A stretch of 64,000 nt of DNA from an uncultured Lachnospiraceae bacterium. GTDB lineage: Bacteria > Bacillota > Clostridia > Lachnospirales > Lachnospiraceae. The stretch covers positions 124,001-188,000 of the forward strand of contig CAMWCA010000001.1 of the NCBI GenBank assembly GCA_947172705.1, written 5' to 3'. The notes under the pieces are model-generated. The model made no database searches. It was given only the letters and a program-made list of their open reading frames with translations, and was not told the origin of the DNA. The position numbers and the translations under genes are program-made. Positions 9,955 through 18,689 of this stretch are shown here, in pieces. Every line of letters begins with the position of its first letter. Within the stretch, counting starts at the first letter, position 1.

Positions 9955-10806
9955 ATGTTTTTGATAATATGTGCAGGGGCAATTCTGGCGGCATTCTTTG
10001 TGGCGGTAATGGCGGCGGACTGCAACCGGTTTGTAATTCGAAAATATAGCTGCGGGGGAGCAGGTCTGAGAAAGGACGGCAAAGTTGTCCTCTTGTCAGA
10101 CCTGCACAATAAAAGCTTCGGGAAGAAAAACGAAAGGCTTTTAAAGGCGATCCATGAGATCAGGCCGGATCTGATTTTGATTGCGGGAGATATGTATACC
10201 TGTGCAAAGGGAGGCGATATCCGGAGGGCAAAAGAGCTGGTCTGTACCCTTGCAGCCCAATATCCGGTGTATTACGGCAATGGAAACCATGAACATAAGA
10301 CCCGGCTTTATCCTGAGGAATATGGCGGTATGTATCAGGCATATTTTCAGGCTGTGGAAAAAGCAGGGGTGCGTCATCTGGTAAATGAAAAGGTATACCT
10401 GCCTGACTTTCATATGGAGATATACGGTCTTGAAATAGGGCGGGAGTATTTCCGAAAATGGACGCCTCTGGAAATGCCCCCGGGTTATCTGGAAAAGCTG
10501 ATGGGAAAGCCGGACCCTTCCTGCTTTTCTCTGCTGATTGCCCATAATCCGGACTATTTTGAAGCCTATGAAAAATGGGGGGCAGATCTGGTGGTATCCG
10601 GTCATGTGCATGGCGGACTTATGAAGCTGCCCTTTTTGGGAGGCGTGATTGCCCCCACGTTAAGATTATTTCCCAAATATGACGGGGGGGAATACCGAAA
10701 GGACAAGTCAGTTATGATTCTTGGCAGAGGATTGGGAACCCATACCCTTCCCATCCGGATTTTTAATCCCGGGGAACTGGTAGTGATAGATTTGAAGCAG
10801 AAATAA
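9955..10806 (+). CDS. Membrane-anchored metallophosphoesterase (YkuE/YaeI-like)
   Basis: The N-terminus is a membrane segment (MFLIICAGAILAAFFVAVMA). The calcineurin-type metal motifs follow in order: VVLLSDLHN (D-x-H), LILIAGDMY (GD), YYGNGNHEH (GNHE), LLIAHNPD and VVSGHVHGG (GHxH). All metal ligands are present, so it should be active. Family relatives act on phospholipid or lipid-linked phosphates, but the substrate cannot be read from sequence. It follows the carboxypeptidase by 22 bases and is probably in the same transcript. Confidence 0.88.
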   Translation: MFLIICAGAILAAFFVAVMAADCNRFVIRKYSCGGAGLRKDGKVVLLSDLHNKSFGKKNERLLKAIHEIRPDLILIAGDMYTCAKGGDIRRAKELVCTLAAQYPVYYGNGNHEHKTRLYPEEYGGMYQAYFQAVEKAGVRHLVNEKVYLPDFHMEIYGLEIGREYFRKWTPLEMPPGYLEKLMGKPDPSCFSLLIAHNPDYFEAYEKWGADLVVSGHVHGGLMKLPFLGGVIAPTLRLFPKYDGGEYRKDKSVMILGRGLGTHTLPIRIFNPGELVVIDLKQK

Positions 10807-10897
10807 CGGCTTTACCAAGTTGACGGTTTATTTTCTACATGTTAATATGGTTGAGGCGAAAAGAACAGCGGCCATGGTCAGATAAGGAGCCCATACA

Positions 10898-11644
10898 ATG
10901 GCGATATCGGTAAAACTGCAGGCATTTGAAGGTCCCCTGGATCTTCTGTTGCATTTAATAGAAAAAAATAAGATTGATATCTATGATATCCCTATTGTGG
11001 AGATCACGGCACAGTATCTTACATATATTCAGTCCATGGAAACAGAGGATATGAATGTGATGAGTGAGTTCCTGGTGATGGCGGCGACTCTTTTGGATAT
11101 CAAATGTAAGATGCTTCTCCCTAAGGAAGTGAATGAGGAAGGGGAGGAAGAAGACCCCAGGGCGGAGCTGGTGCAGAAGCTGTTAGAATATAAAATGTAT
11201 AAATATATGTCCTATGAATTGAAGGACAGGCAGGTGGACGCGGCGCGGACCCTTTTTAAGGACAGGACTCTGCCTAAGGAAATTGAAGACTATAAACCTC
11301 CGGTGGACATGGCGGCATTGCTGGGAGATGCCAATTTAAGCAAGCTCCAGGAGCTGTTTAAGACGGTGATGAAAAGGCAGGAGGATAAAATCGATCCTGT
11401 GCGAAGCACTTTTGGACAGATTGAGAAGGACGAGGTGGATATGGATCAGAAGACGGCATATGTGGAGGAATATGTCCGTACCCATACGACCTTCAGCTTT
11501 CGTGCACTTTTGGAAAAACAGAAAAGCAAAATGGAGATCATAGTCACCTTTTTGGTCATGCTGGAGTTGATGAAGCTGGGAAGGATCTCTATTGTGCAGG
11601 AAGATACATTTGACGATATTATCATTACGTCAAACCAGGGGTAG
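10898..11644 (+). CDS. scpA: Segregation and condensation protein A
   Basis: ScpA is the kleisin subunit of the SMC-ScpAB condensin complex, which organises and segregates the chromosome. The N-terminal signature LQAFEGPLDLLLHLIEKNKI is unmistakable, and the C-terminal winged-helix part (SIVTFLVMLELMKLGRI-like) is present. Length 248 aa is typical. The next gene, 13 bases downstream, is scpB, giving the usual pair. Confidence 0.96.
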   Translation: MAISVKLQAFEGPLDLLLHLIEKNKIDIYDIPIVEITAQYLTYIQSMETEDMNVMSEFLVMAATLLDIKCKMLLPKEVNEEGEEEDPRAELVQKLLEYKMYKYMSYELKDRQVDAARTLFKDRTLPKEIEDYKPPVDMAALLGDANLSKLQELFKTVMKRQEDKIDPVRSTFGQIEKDEVDMDQKTAYVEEYVRTHTTFSFRALLEKQKSKMEIIVTFLVMLELMKLGRISIVQEDTFDDIIITSNQG

Positions 11645-11657
11645 GAGGTAGCGGAAT

Positions 11658-12227
11658 TTGGACAGGCAGAAGGAAAAAGCAATTCTGGAAGCAATTCTTT
11701 TTACGATGGGCGAGTCGGTGGAGGTAGAAAGGCTTGCAGCGGTGATTGAGGAAGATCAGCAGACCACCAGGGAACTGCTGGAAGAACTGAAAGCGGAATA
11801 TGACGGGAAGGAATGCGGCGTAACGCTGATGGAACTGGAAGATTCCTTTCAGATGTGTACAAAGGCTGAGATGTATGAGTATCTCATCAAGATCGCCAAG
11901 ACCCCCAGAAAATATGTGCTTACAGATACTCTCCTGGAGACCCTTTCCATTATTGCCTATAAGCAGCCCATTACCAGAGCGGAGATCGAGAAGATCAGAG
12001 GCGTCAGCTGTGACCATGCAGTTAACAGGCTGGTGGAGTTTGGGCTGATTGGAGAGGTGGGAAGAATGGATGCACCGGGACGTCCTCTTTTATTTGGCAC
12101 TACGGAGGAGTTTTTGAGGAGTTTTGGAGTAAAATCCCTGGAGGAACTGCCGGAGCTCTCAACGGTTCAGATGGAGGAATTTAAGCAGCAGGCGGAGCAG
12201 GAAGCAAGCGTTCAGCTGGATATATAA
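11658..12227 (+). CDS. scpB: Segregation and condensation protein B
   Basis: The two winged-helix domains of ScpB are visible: residues 1-80 (EAILFTMGESVEVERLA) and 85-165 with the family hallmark LETLSIIAYKQPITRAEIEKIRG. It binds ScpA in the condensin complex. The start is a TTG at 11658 with a strong TAGGAGG seven bases before it. No ATG is available before the conserved N-terminus. Length 189 aa is normal. Confidence 0.96.
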   Translation: MDRQKEKAILEAILFTMGESVEVERLAAVIEEDQQTTRELLEELKAEYDGKECGVTLMELEDSFQMCTKAEMYEYLIKIAKTPRKYVLTDTLLETLSIIAYKQPITRAEIEKIRGVSCDHAVNRLVEFGLIGEVGRMDAPGRPLLFGTTEEFLRSFGVKSLEELPELSTVQMEEFKQQAEQEASVQLDI

Positions 12228-12249
12228 GATTACCGTGTTAATAAAACAG

Positions 12250-12270
12250 GGCGGCATTCGCCGCCTTTTT
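12250..12270 (+). terminator. Terminator after scpB
   Basis: GGCGGC at 12250-12255, a four-base loop, GCCGCC at 12260-12265 and five T. It lies between scpB and the convergent carboxypeptidase gene and may act on both, since the other side is A/T-rich too. Confidence 0.8.
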
Positions 12271-12273
12271 GGT

Positions 12274-13563
12274 TTAAAGAATATACCGCCGGAGGATTTT
12301 ATGAAAACACCAGGAGAAGTTGATGGCGGGAATGTCCTGGGTGGTTACCACGTATTCTATCTTATATACCTGACCGTCCACCAGATATTGAATATCGCCT
12401 ACCTGGGCGCCTGCGGCTACGGGAGCGGTGAGGGTATCGGTAATCCGGCTCTTCACCTGGATTTGTTCTCCTTTTTTTAGAAGGAGCCCTTCTGTGTCCG
12501 GAGAAACCGGATCGGCAGGACGGTCTATTTTCAGATCCGCATAGGCGGTTTCGTTTATACGGTCAGTCTGCCCCCTGATTACGGGAATGGGAGACAGGGA
12601 GCTTTCATCATAGGCAGCTTCCGCCAGCGTGTGGTATTCAAAGTTTTCCAGACCATAATTCATAAGCTGCCTGGTATCGCTCCACTTGTAGGTCTTGTTA
12701 TTAGGCCATCCGCAGGCGAGAAGCGCCACCACATAGGTTCGCTGATCCCGTCTGAGAGCGCCTACATAGCAGTAACCGGCATTTCCGGTAAAGCCTGTTT
12801 TGCCGGAAAGGGCGCCCTCCATCATAGAGAGAAAAGCGTTGTGGTTATTACACTGGAAGGTGCGTCCGCTGGGGAGAAAGGAGCCGTCCTTTTCCTGATA
12901 GCTGCCGAAGGAGTAAGAGGCTGTGCGGGTAATTTTCAGAAAATCCTCTTTTTTGGGAGAATCCATGATGCAATAGGACATAATGCGTGCAAGATCGGCG
13001 GCAGTAGTGGAGTGTGCCTTTGTGGAGCCGTCCTCACCGGTGAGGGTGGCGTCCAGTCCGTTAGGGGTGATAAAAAAGGTGTCAAAGCAGCCGATATCCC
13101 GAGCCTTTTGATTCATCATGTCAGCGAAGGCTTCCGTGCTTCCGGCGATATGCTCTGCAATGACTACGGCGGCATCGTTATGGGATTCCAGCATGAGAGA
13201 ATAAAGAAGGTCTTCCAGCCTGTAATATTCATTTGGCGTCACGTTGAGCTTTACTTTGGGCATGCTGGCGGCGTAGGAGGAGGCAAGGGCATAGTCCTCC
13301 ATATTGCCATATTCCAGGGCAAGGATACAGGTCATGATCTTGGTGGTGCTTGCCATGGGAAGGATCTTCTGGCTGTTCTTTTCATATAGGATGCGCCCGG
13401 AGGAGGCATCCATCAGAACCGCCGATTGGGCGTAAAGCTTCAGGTGATCAGGGGCTTGTTCTTCGGCGTAAGCATCCGGGAGAGGCAGAGAGACAAAAAA
13501 AATAAGTATGGACAGAAAAAGCAGCGTCATTGTTTTGGTAAAGGAGTGCTTTACAGGTTTCAT
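12274..13563 (-). CDS. D-alanyl-D-alanine carboxypeptidase (DacF-like, S11 family)
   Basis: A second S11 penicillin-binding protein, 429 aa. The signal peptide runs to about residue 33 (LPDAYAEEQ). The catalytic motifs are S72-TTK75, S127-HN129 and K255-TG. It is longer than the paralogue at 8766 and has a larger C-terminal beta domain, but I see no clear C-terminal amphipathic anchor. It is transcribed alone and meets scpB tail to tail. Sporulating Firmicutes usually carry several DacF/DacB/DacA types. Which of them this is cannot be decided here. Confidence 0.92.
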   Translation of the reverse strand: MKPVKHSFTKTMTLLFLSILIFFVSLPLPDAYAEEQAPDHLKLYAQSAVLMDASSGRILYEKNSQKILPMASTTKIMTCILALEYGNMEDYALASSYAASMPKVKLNVTPNEYYRLEDLLYSLMLESHNDAAVVIAEHIAGSTEAFADMMNQKARDIGCFDTFFITPNGLDATLTGEDGSTKAHSTTAADLARIMSYCIMDSPKKEDFLKITRTASYSFGSYQEKDGSFLPSGRTFQCNNHNAFLSMMEGALSGKTGFTGNAGYCYVGALRRDQRTYVVALLACGWPNNKTYKWSDTRQLMNYGLENFEYHTLAEAAYDESSLSPIPVIRGQTDRINETAYADLKIDRPADPVSPDTEGLLLKKGEQIQVKSRITDTLTAPVAAGAQVGDIQYLVDGQVYKIEYVVTTQDIPAINFSWCFHKILRRYIL

Positions 13564-13658
13564 ATCATATTCATCCGCGCAGGTATTCTTCTCTTATTTA
13601 TATGTGCCTGGAAGAGAAAAATATGCTATTGGGTTAAGAGGAAAAGGAGGGCTTTTCA

Positions 13659-14702
13659 ATGAAAAAAATACTGGTGATTCTCACAGGAGGAACCATAGGG
13701 AGCAAAGTAGAAGGGGAGGAGATGGACGTAACAGGGGATTCTCCTTACAGGCTCCTTGCCCAATATCAGGAAACATACGGAAGGGATCATGAATTTGAAG
13801 TAATTCAGCCTTTTACGATTTTAAGTGAAAATATGAATTTGTCCTTCTGGAACCGTCTTTGCAGCTGTTTGTGGGACATTCCCTATGAAGAATATGAGGG
13901 AGTGATACTGACCCATGGCTCAGATACCCTTTCTTATACCGCGGCTCTTTTGGGGCTGGTGTTCTGTCAGGTGCCCGTGCCGCTGGTTTTAACTGCGTCC
14001 AATTATCCTCTGGGGGAAAAGGGCAGTAACGGGCTTTCCAATTTCAGAAGCGCAGTGGAGCTGATCCATACCCATATGGTGAAGGGCGTGTTCTGTGTAT
14101 ATCAAAACAACAAAGGGGAAAATAACGTATACCTTGCCACCAGAATAACGGAAGCAGATCCGTATCTGGATCAGTTTGGAAGCTTTGGAGGGGTTCCCCT
14201 GGGAACAATGGAAAAGGGCGTCTTTCACTATCTTTCCCACCCGGTGAATCCATCCCTTGCGCAGATCGGCGAGGAATCCAGGGCGGTTACGGCATCCTGC
14301 CCGGTTTTCAAAAGACCTGTCCTGATGCTCAGGGCATATCCGGGGCTGGATTACCGGACGGTAGATTTAAGTACGGAACCTGCGGGGGTGCTTCATTGCC
14401 TTTATCACTCGGCGACGGCATGCACGCAGGGGGAAGAAAACGCCCTGCCCGGGTTTATCAGGCGCTGCAGGGAAAAAGGAATCCCCTTTTATGCAGCTTC
14501 AGGAAAATCATTGTCCGGAAAGCAATATGTGACGGCAAAGGAAATCCGGGAGCAGGGAGCGGTTTTGCTACAGAATATTTCTCCTGAGGCGGCTTATGCC
14601 AAGACACTGCTTTTTTCCCAGCCGGATTTCAGGGCTAACGGAGGGGGAATAGAGGAGACGTTCTATTTTGAAAATCTTCCTTTTCCTGTGCAGACCATAT
14701 AA
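13659..14702 (+). CDS. L-asparaginase (type I-like)
   Basis: Hydrolyses asparagine to aspartate and ammonia. Both threonine motifs are present: KKILVILTGGTIGSK at the N-terminus (TGGTIG) and ILTHGSDTLSYTA (HGSDTL) near residue 87. No signal peptide, so it is cytosolic. The protein is 347 aa, normal for the family, but the C-terminal half is more diverged than in AnsA, so another amidohydrolase specificity is possible. It is divergent from the carboxypeptidase gene upstream, with a 95-base gap. Confidence 0.85.
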   Translation: MKKILVILTGGTIGSKVEGEEMDVTGDSPYRLLAQYQETYGRDHEFEVIQPFTILSENMNLSFWNRLCSCLWDIPYEEYEGVILTHGSDTLSYTAALLGLVFCQVPVPLVLTASNYPLGEKGSNGLSNFRSAVELIHTHMVKGVFCVYQNNKGENNVYLATRITEADPYLDQFGSFGGVPLGTMEKGVFHYLSHPVNPSLAQIGEESRAVTASCPVFKRPVLMLRAYPGLDYRTVDLSTEPAGVLHCLYHSATACTQGEENALPGFIRRCREKGIPFYAASGKSLSGKQYVTAKEIREQGAVLLQNISPEAAYAKTLLFSQPDFRANGGGIEETFYFENLPFPVQTI

Positions 14703-14809
14703 AAAACCAAAAAGTGGCGATTTCTTTGCTGAATATTGAAAGAAAGCAAAAATTGCGTAAAAAATTTGTGAAAATTGAAAACTTTTCTCTAGGCGATTTG
14801 TAACATTTG

Positions 14810-14818
14810 TGGTATACT
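14810..14818 (+). promoter_or_regulatory. Extended -10 promoter of the decarboxylase operon
   Basis: TGG followed directly by TATACT, about 80 bases before the first gene. No good -35 is present at the right distance, as is usual for extended -10 promoters. The whole 14703-14898 gap is A/T-rich. Confidence 0.55.
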
Positions 14819-14898
14819 GCTATAGAAAAAATAATGGGGACACTTGTGTTCCTGTGAATAAAGTAATATTTTTTTAATATAAAATGGAGGGCTGAAAA

Positions 14899-16326
14899 AT
14901 GAGTACTACTTCACAGGCGAGTCAAAGAATAGCGGCTTTACTCGATGAAAACAGTTTCGTTGAAATTGGTGCGAAGGTAACAGCAAGAAGCACTGATTTT
15001 AATTTGAAACAGACCCAAACTCCTTCTGACGGTGTGATCACCGGCTATGGGGTAATAGGCGGCAGCCTTGTGTATGTATACAGCCAGGATGCATCCGTAT
15101 TAAACGGAAGCGTTGGCGAAATGCATGCAAAGAAAATTGCAAACCTCTATGATCTGGCGCTGAAAATGGGTGCGCCCGTAATCGGTTTGATCGAATCGGC
15201 AGGGCTTAGATTACAGGAAGCCACAGATGCGTTAAATGGATTTGGTGAGATCTACAAAAAGCAGGTGTTATGTTCAGGGGTAATTCCTCAGATCACTGCC
15301 ATTTTTGGCTCCTGCGGCGGCGGGCTTGCGCTGATCCCCACTTTAACAGATTTCACTTTTATGGAAGAAAAGAAGGCAAAATTATTTGTAAATGCCCCTA
15401 ATGCACTGGATGGAAATGAAATCAGCAAATGTGATACATCCGCTGCTTCATTCCAGAGTGAGGAAGCGGGCATTGTTGATGTGGTTGCAGATGAGGCGTC
15501 TGTTCTTGCCCAGATCAGAGAGCTGGTTGGGCTGCTTCCTGCAAACAATGATGAGGACAAGATCGATGACTGCACAGACGACCTGAATCGTTCCTGTGCC
15601 GAGATCGCAGGCTGCGTAGGAGACACCTCTATTGCATTGTCTCAGCTTGCAGACGACGGAGCAGTATTTGAAGTGAAGGCTGGTTACGCGAAGGAGATGG
15701 TAACGGCTCTGATCAGGTTAAATGGCGTAACAGTAGGCGCTGTTGCAAACCGCAGCGAGGTTTATGGAGAAGACGGAACGGTAACGGATAAGTTTGACGC
15801 CGTTTTAACCCCTGCAGGCTGTGATAAGGCGGCAGACTTTATCAATTTCTGTGATGCCTTTAATATTCCGGTTCTTTCCCTTACCAATGTAAAGGGCTTC
15901 AAAGCAGATAAGTGTTCCGAAAAGAAGATCGCAAAGGCGGCTGCAAGGCTTACATATGCATTTGCAAACGCTACCGTTCCCAAGGTGAACGTTGTGATCG
16001 GACAGGCATATGGAAGCGCGTATGTGGTAATGAACTCCAAGGCGATCGGCGCCGATATTACCATGGCATGGCCGGATGCCCAGATCGGTACCATGGATGC
16101 AAAGCTTGCGGCAAAGATCATCTGCGACGGACAGGGCGCAGAGGCAATTGCAGACTGTGCAAAGGAATACGAAGCATTGCAGACAAGCGCAGAAGGAGCG
16201 GCAAGAAGAGGCTATGTAGATCAGATCGTTGCCCCTGCCGATACAAGAAAGTATGTGATCGGCGCTTTTGAGATGCTGCTTTCAAAAAGGGAAGACCGTC
16301 CAGCAAAGAAACATGGTACTGTCTAG
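14899..16326 (+). CDS. mmdA: Biotin-dependent carboxyltransferase, methylmalonyl-CoA decarboxylase alpha-like
   Basis: The protein (475 aa) has the two crotonase-like halves of an acyl-CoA carboxyltransferase: the N half with DGVITGYGVIGG, GSVGEMHAKKIANLYDLA and FGSCGGGLALIP, and the C half with the FNIPVLSLTNVKGF-type motif and GQAYGSAYVVMNSKAIGAD. It moves carboxyl groups between an acyl-CoA and carrier biotin. It starts a five-gene operon whose other members are a small OadG-like subunit, a biotin carrier, an OadB pump and an OadA-type carboxyltransferase. It resembles MmdA and the 12S subunit of transcarboxylase. The acyl-CoA substrate is inferred, not proved. Confidence 0.8.
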   Translation: MSTTSQASQRIAALLDENSFVEIGAKVTARSTDFNLKQTQTPSDGVITGYGVIGGSLVYVYSQDASVLNGSVGEMHAKKIANLYDLALKMGAPVIGLIESAGLRLQEATDALNGFGEIYKKQVLCSGVIPQITAIFGSCGGGLALIPTLTDFTFMEEKKAKLFVNAPNALDGNEISKCDTSAASFQSEEAGIVDVVADEASVLAQIRELVGLLPANNDEDKIDDCTDDLNRSCAEIAGCVGDTSIALSQLADDGAVFEVKAGYAKEMVTALIRLNGVTVGAVANRSEVYGEDGTVTDKFDAVLTPAGCDKAADFINFCDAFNIPVLSLTNVKGFKADKCSEKKIAKAAARLTYAFANATVPKVNVVIGQAYGSAYVVMNSKAIGADITMAWPDAQIGTMDAKLAAKIICDGQGAEAIADCAKEYEALQTSAEGAARRGYVDQIVAPADTRKYVIGAFEMLLSKREDRPAKKHGTV

Positions 16327-16343
16327 AAAGGATGTTACTTAAT

Positions 16344-17066
16344 ATGAAAAAATGGTTATTGATATTAGGTATAATTACCTGTACGCTTGGCTTAACGGCA
16401 TGTGGCAAGGAGGATGACGTTACCCCCTTTATGACGGGAAGCGCAGCTGAAGCATACGTAACAGAGAACATCAATAATATGAATATGCATGCGCAGTCAG
16501 GTACCCAGGATCAGGTAACCGATCCGGTATGGCTTGCCGCCGTTGAAAGCTGGGAACAGGCAATAGAGGAAATCGGAAGCTATGAGGAGATCGTTGAAAT
16601 CAAGAATAAGCTTGGCGAAGAAGACGGCGTGATTGATGTCAGGGTAAAAGGAGAATGGCGTGATGCAACTGTGGAATTTGTATTTGAGGACAGCGCAGTT
16701 GTCAATGTAACTACCAACGTAGAATATTCCTTTGGCGAAAAGATGGAAAAGGCGGCGTTAAATACCCTGCTTGGAATGGGTACGGTATTTGTAGTGCTGA
16801 TCCTGATCAGCCTGATCATCGGCTGCTTTGGATTTATACCGAAATTACAGGATAAATTATCCAAAAAGTCTAAAAAGAAGAAACAGCAGGCAGCGCCGGT
16901 GGATCATACCATTGCGCAGATCATTGAGCAGGAAGAGCTTTCCGATGATCTGGAGCTGGTTGCGGTTATTGCTGCGGCAATTGCGGCAAGTGAAGGCGCT
17001 TCTTCCACAGACGGTTTTGTAGTAAGAAGTATCAGGCGTGCCGGAACGAAACGGCAGCGTGCGTAA
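16344..17066 (+). CDS. OadG-family small subunit with added lipoprotein-like N-terminal domain
   Basis: The C-terminal 105 residues match the OadG/MmdD pattern: one membrane helix (about 142-166, LLGMGTVFVVLILISL), a Lys-rich linker and the closing motif ELVAVIAAAIAAS...FVVRSIRR. This subunit holds the decarboxylase complex together. Unusually, about 135 residues precede it, starting with a signal sequence and a lipobox (LGLTAC, Cys20) and a small soluble domain that would face outside. Typical OadG is about 80-120 aa and lacks this. Start chosen at ATG 16344 because the AGAAAGGA site at 16324-16331 touches the alternative ATG at 16332. Confidence 0.82.
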   Translation: MKKWLLILGIITCTLGLTACGKEDDVTPFMTGSAAEAYVTENINNMNMHAQSGTQDQVTDPVWLAAVESWEQAIEEIGSYEEIVEIKNKLGEEDGVIDVRVKGEWRDATVEFVFEDSAVVNVTTNVEYSFGEKMEKAALNTLLGMGTVFVVLILISLIIGCFGFIPKLQDKLSKKSKKKKQQAAPVDHTIAQIIEQEELSDDLELVAVIAAAIAASEGASSTDGFVVRSIRRAGTKRQRA

Positions 17067-17108
17067 ATAAGAATGAAGGATGAATTGAGATCACAGGAGG
17101 ATTTAGAA

Positions 17109-17480
17109 ATGAAAAATTATACAATTACCGTAAATGGCAACGTATATGATGTAGTAGTAGAAGAAGGTGCATCCACAGGAGCACCCGCGCCCGCAGCGCC
17201 GAAAGCAGCCCCCAAGGCAGCGCCCAAAGCGGCTCCCGCAGCGCCTAAGGCAGCCGGCGGAGCAGGCAGCGTCAGAGTAGAGGCAGGCGCAGCAGGCAAG
17301 GTGTTTAAGGTGGAAGCAAAGGTAGGTCAGGCGCTTAAGGCTGGCGATACGGTTATCATTCTGGAAGCTATGAAGATGGAGATCCCTGTTGTAGCGCCTC
17401 AGGACGGTACAGTGGCAAGCGTTGACGTAGCGGTAGGCGATGCAGTTGAGGCAGGCGCTTTACTGGCAACCTTGAATTAG
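17109..17480 (+). CDS. Biotin carboxyl carrier protein of the decarboxylase (MmdC/1.3S-like)
   Basis: A 123-aa carrier. After a short N-terminal strand region comes a Pro/Ala/Lys linker (about residues 24-50), then a biotinyl domain with the EAMKMEIP motif. Lys89 is the biotin site. It would shuttle CO2 as carboxybiotin between the carboxyltransferases and the OadB pump. The start at 17109 follows an AGGAGG, and the in-frame upstream ATG at 17073 is less likely. A stand-alone carrier fits the absence of a biotin domain in the OadA-type protein of the same operon. Confidence 0.93.
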   Translation: MKNYTITVNGNVYDVVVEEGASTGAPAPAAPKAAPKAAPKAAPAAPKAAGGAGSVRVEAGAAGKVFKVEAKVGQALKAGDTVIILEAMKMEIPVVAPQDGTVASVDVAVGDAVEAGALLATLN

Positions 17481-17514
17481 TACATTTACCGAGAAAACAA
17501 CAGGAGGTAAAAAA

Positions 17515-18666
17515 ATGGATTACATTGTAACTACACTGTCCAATCTGATCCATCAGACTGCGTTCTTTAATCTGGAAATTGGGAACTATGTGATGATCTT
17601 TTTTGCATGTGTATTTCTTTATCTTGCAATTGCCAAGGGCTTTGAACCGCTGCTTTTGACGCCTATTGCATTTGGTATGCTGCTGGTGAATATTTATCCC
17701 GATATTATGATGAGCATTGAGGATTCTGCTAACGGCACCGGCGGCTTACTGTATTATTTTTATCTCTTAGACGAATGGGCAATCCTGCCGTCCCTGATCT
17801 TTATGGGCGTTGGCGCCATGACAGACTTTGGACCCCTGATTGCAAATCCTAAGAGCTTCTTACTTGGCGCGGCAGCCCAGTTTGGTATTTTCGCAGCATA
17901 CTTTGGCGCTATTGCATTAGGCTTTAACGATAAAGCGGCTGCAGCAATCTCCATTATCGGCGGTGCAGACGGTCCTACTTCCATTTTCCTTGCAGGAAAG
18001 CTGGGGCAGACCGCGCTCCTTGGACCCATCGCGGTGGCGGCATATTCCTATATGTCTCTGGTGCCCATTATTCAGCCGCCCATTATGAAGCTGCTGACCA
18101 CCGAAAAGGAAAGAAAGATCAAGATGGGACAGCTTCGTCCGGTATCCAAGCTGGAGAAGATCCTGTTTCCCATCATTGTTACGGTTGTGGTATGTCTGAT
18201 TCTTCCAACAACAGCACCCCTGGTTGGTATGTTGATGCTGGGGAACCTGTTCAGAGAATCCGGTGTGGTAAGGCAGCTGACAGATACCGCTTCCAATGCA
18301 TTGATGTATATCGTAGTTATCTTGCTGGGCACATCTGTAGGAGCAACTACCAGCGCACAGGCATTTTTGAACTGGGATACCATTAAGATTGTTATCCTTG
18401 GTCTGATTGCCTTTGCCTTTGGTACGGCGGCAGGCGTGTTGTTTGGAAAGTTAATGTGTATCATTACCAAAGGAAAGGTAAATCCGCTGATCGGTTCGGC
18501 AGGCGTATCGGCAGTTCCTATGGCAGCGCGTGTATCTCAGAAGGTAGGAGCGGAGGCTGATCCTACAAACTTCCTTCTGATGCATGCAATGGGACCTAAC
18601 GTTGCCGGCGTTATCGGTACGGCGGTAGCGGCAGGTACCTTTATGGCAGTATTTGGTGTATTCTAA
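17515..18666 (+). CDS. oadB: Sodium-translocating decarboxylase beta subunit
   Basis: An integral membrane protein of 383 aa with about nine to eleven hydrophobic segments and the OadB hallmarks: [18 protein letters not shown], the [15 protein letters not shown] loop, and [16 protein letters not shown] near the C-terminus. OadB decarboxylates carboxybiotin and exports sodium ions. The Asp in GGADGPT is the known sodium-binding residue of the family. It follows the carrier gene by 34 bases with its own AGGAGG. Confidence 0.94.
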   Translation: MDYIVTTLSNLIHQTAFFNLEIGNYVMIFFACVFLYLAIAKGFEPLLLTPIAFGMLLVNIYPDIMMSIEDSANGTGGLLYYFYLLDEWAILPSLIFMGVGAMTDFGPLIANPKSFLLGAAAQFGIFAAYFGAIALGFNDKAAAAISIIGGADGPTSIFLAGKLGQTALLGPIAVAAYSYMSLVPIIQPPIMKLLTTEKERKIKMGQLRPVSKLEKILFPIIVTVVVCLILPTTAPLVGMLMLGNLFRESGVVRQLTDTASNALMYIVVILLGTSVGATTSAQAFLNWDTIKIVILGLIAFAFGTAAGVLFGKLMCIITKGKVNPLIGSAGVSAVPMAARVSQKVGAEADPTNFLLMHAMGPNVAGVIGTAVAAGTFMAVFGVF

Positions 18667-18689
18667 AAAAACAAGGAGGAAATTTAGAT

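Noticed and set aside
12631..13389. Plus-strand frame of 252 codons
   Set aside because: It lies wholly inside the minus-strand carboxypeptidase gene, which has all three active-site motifs. The plus frame is its shadow.
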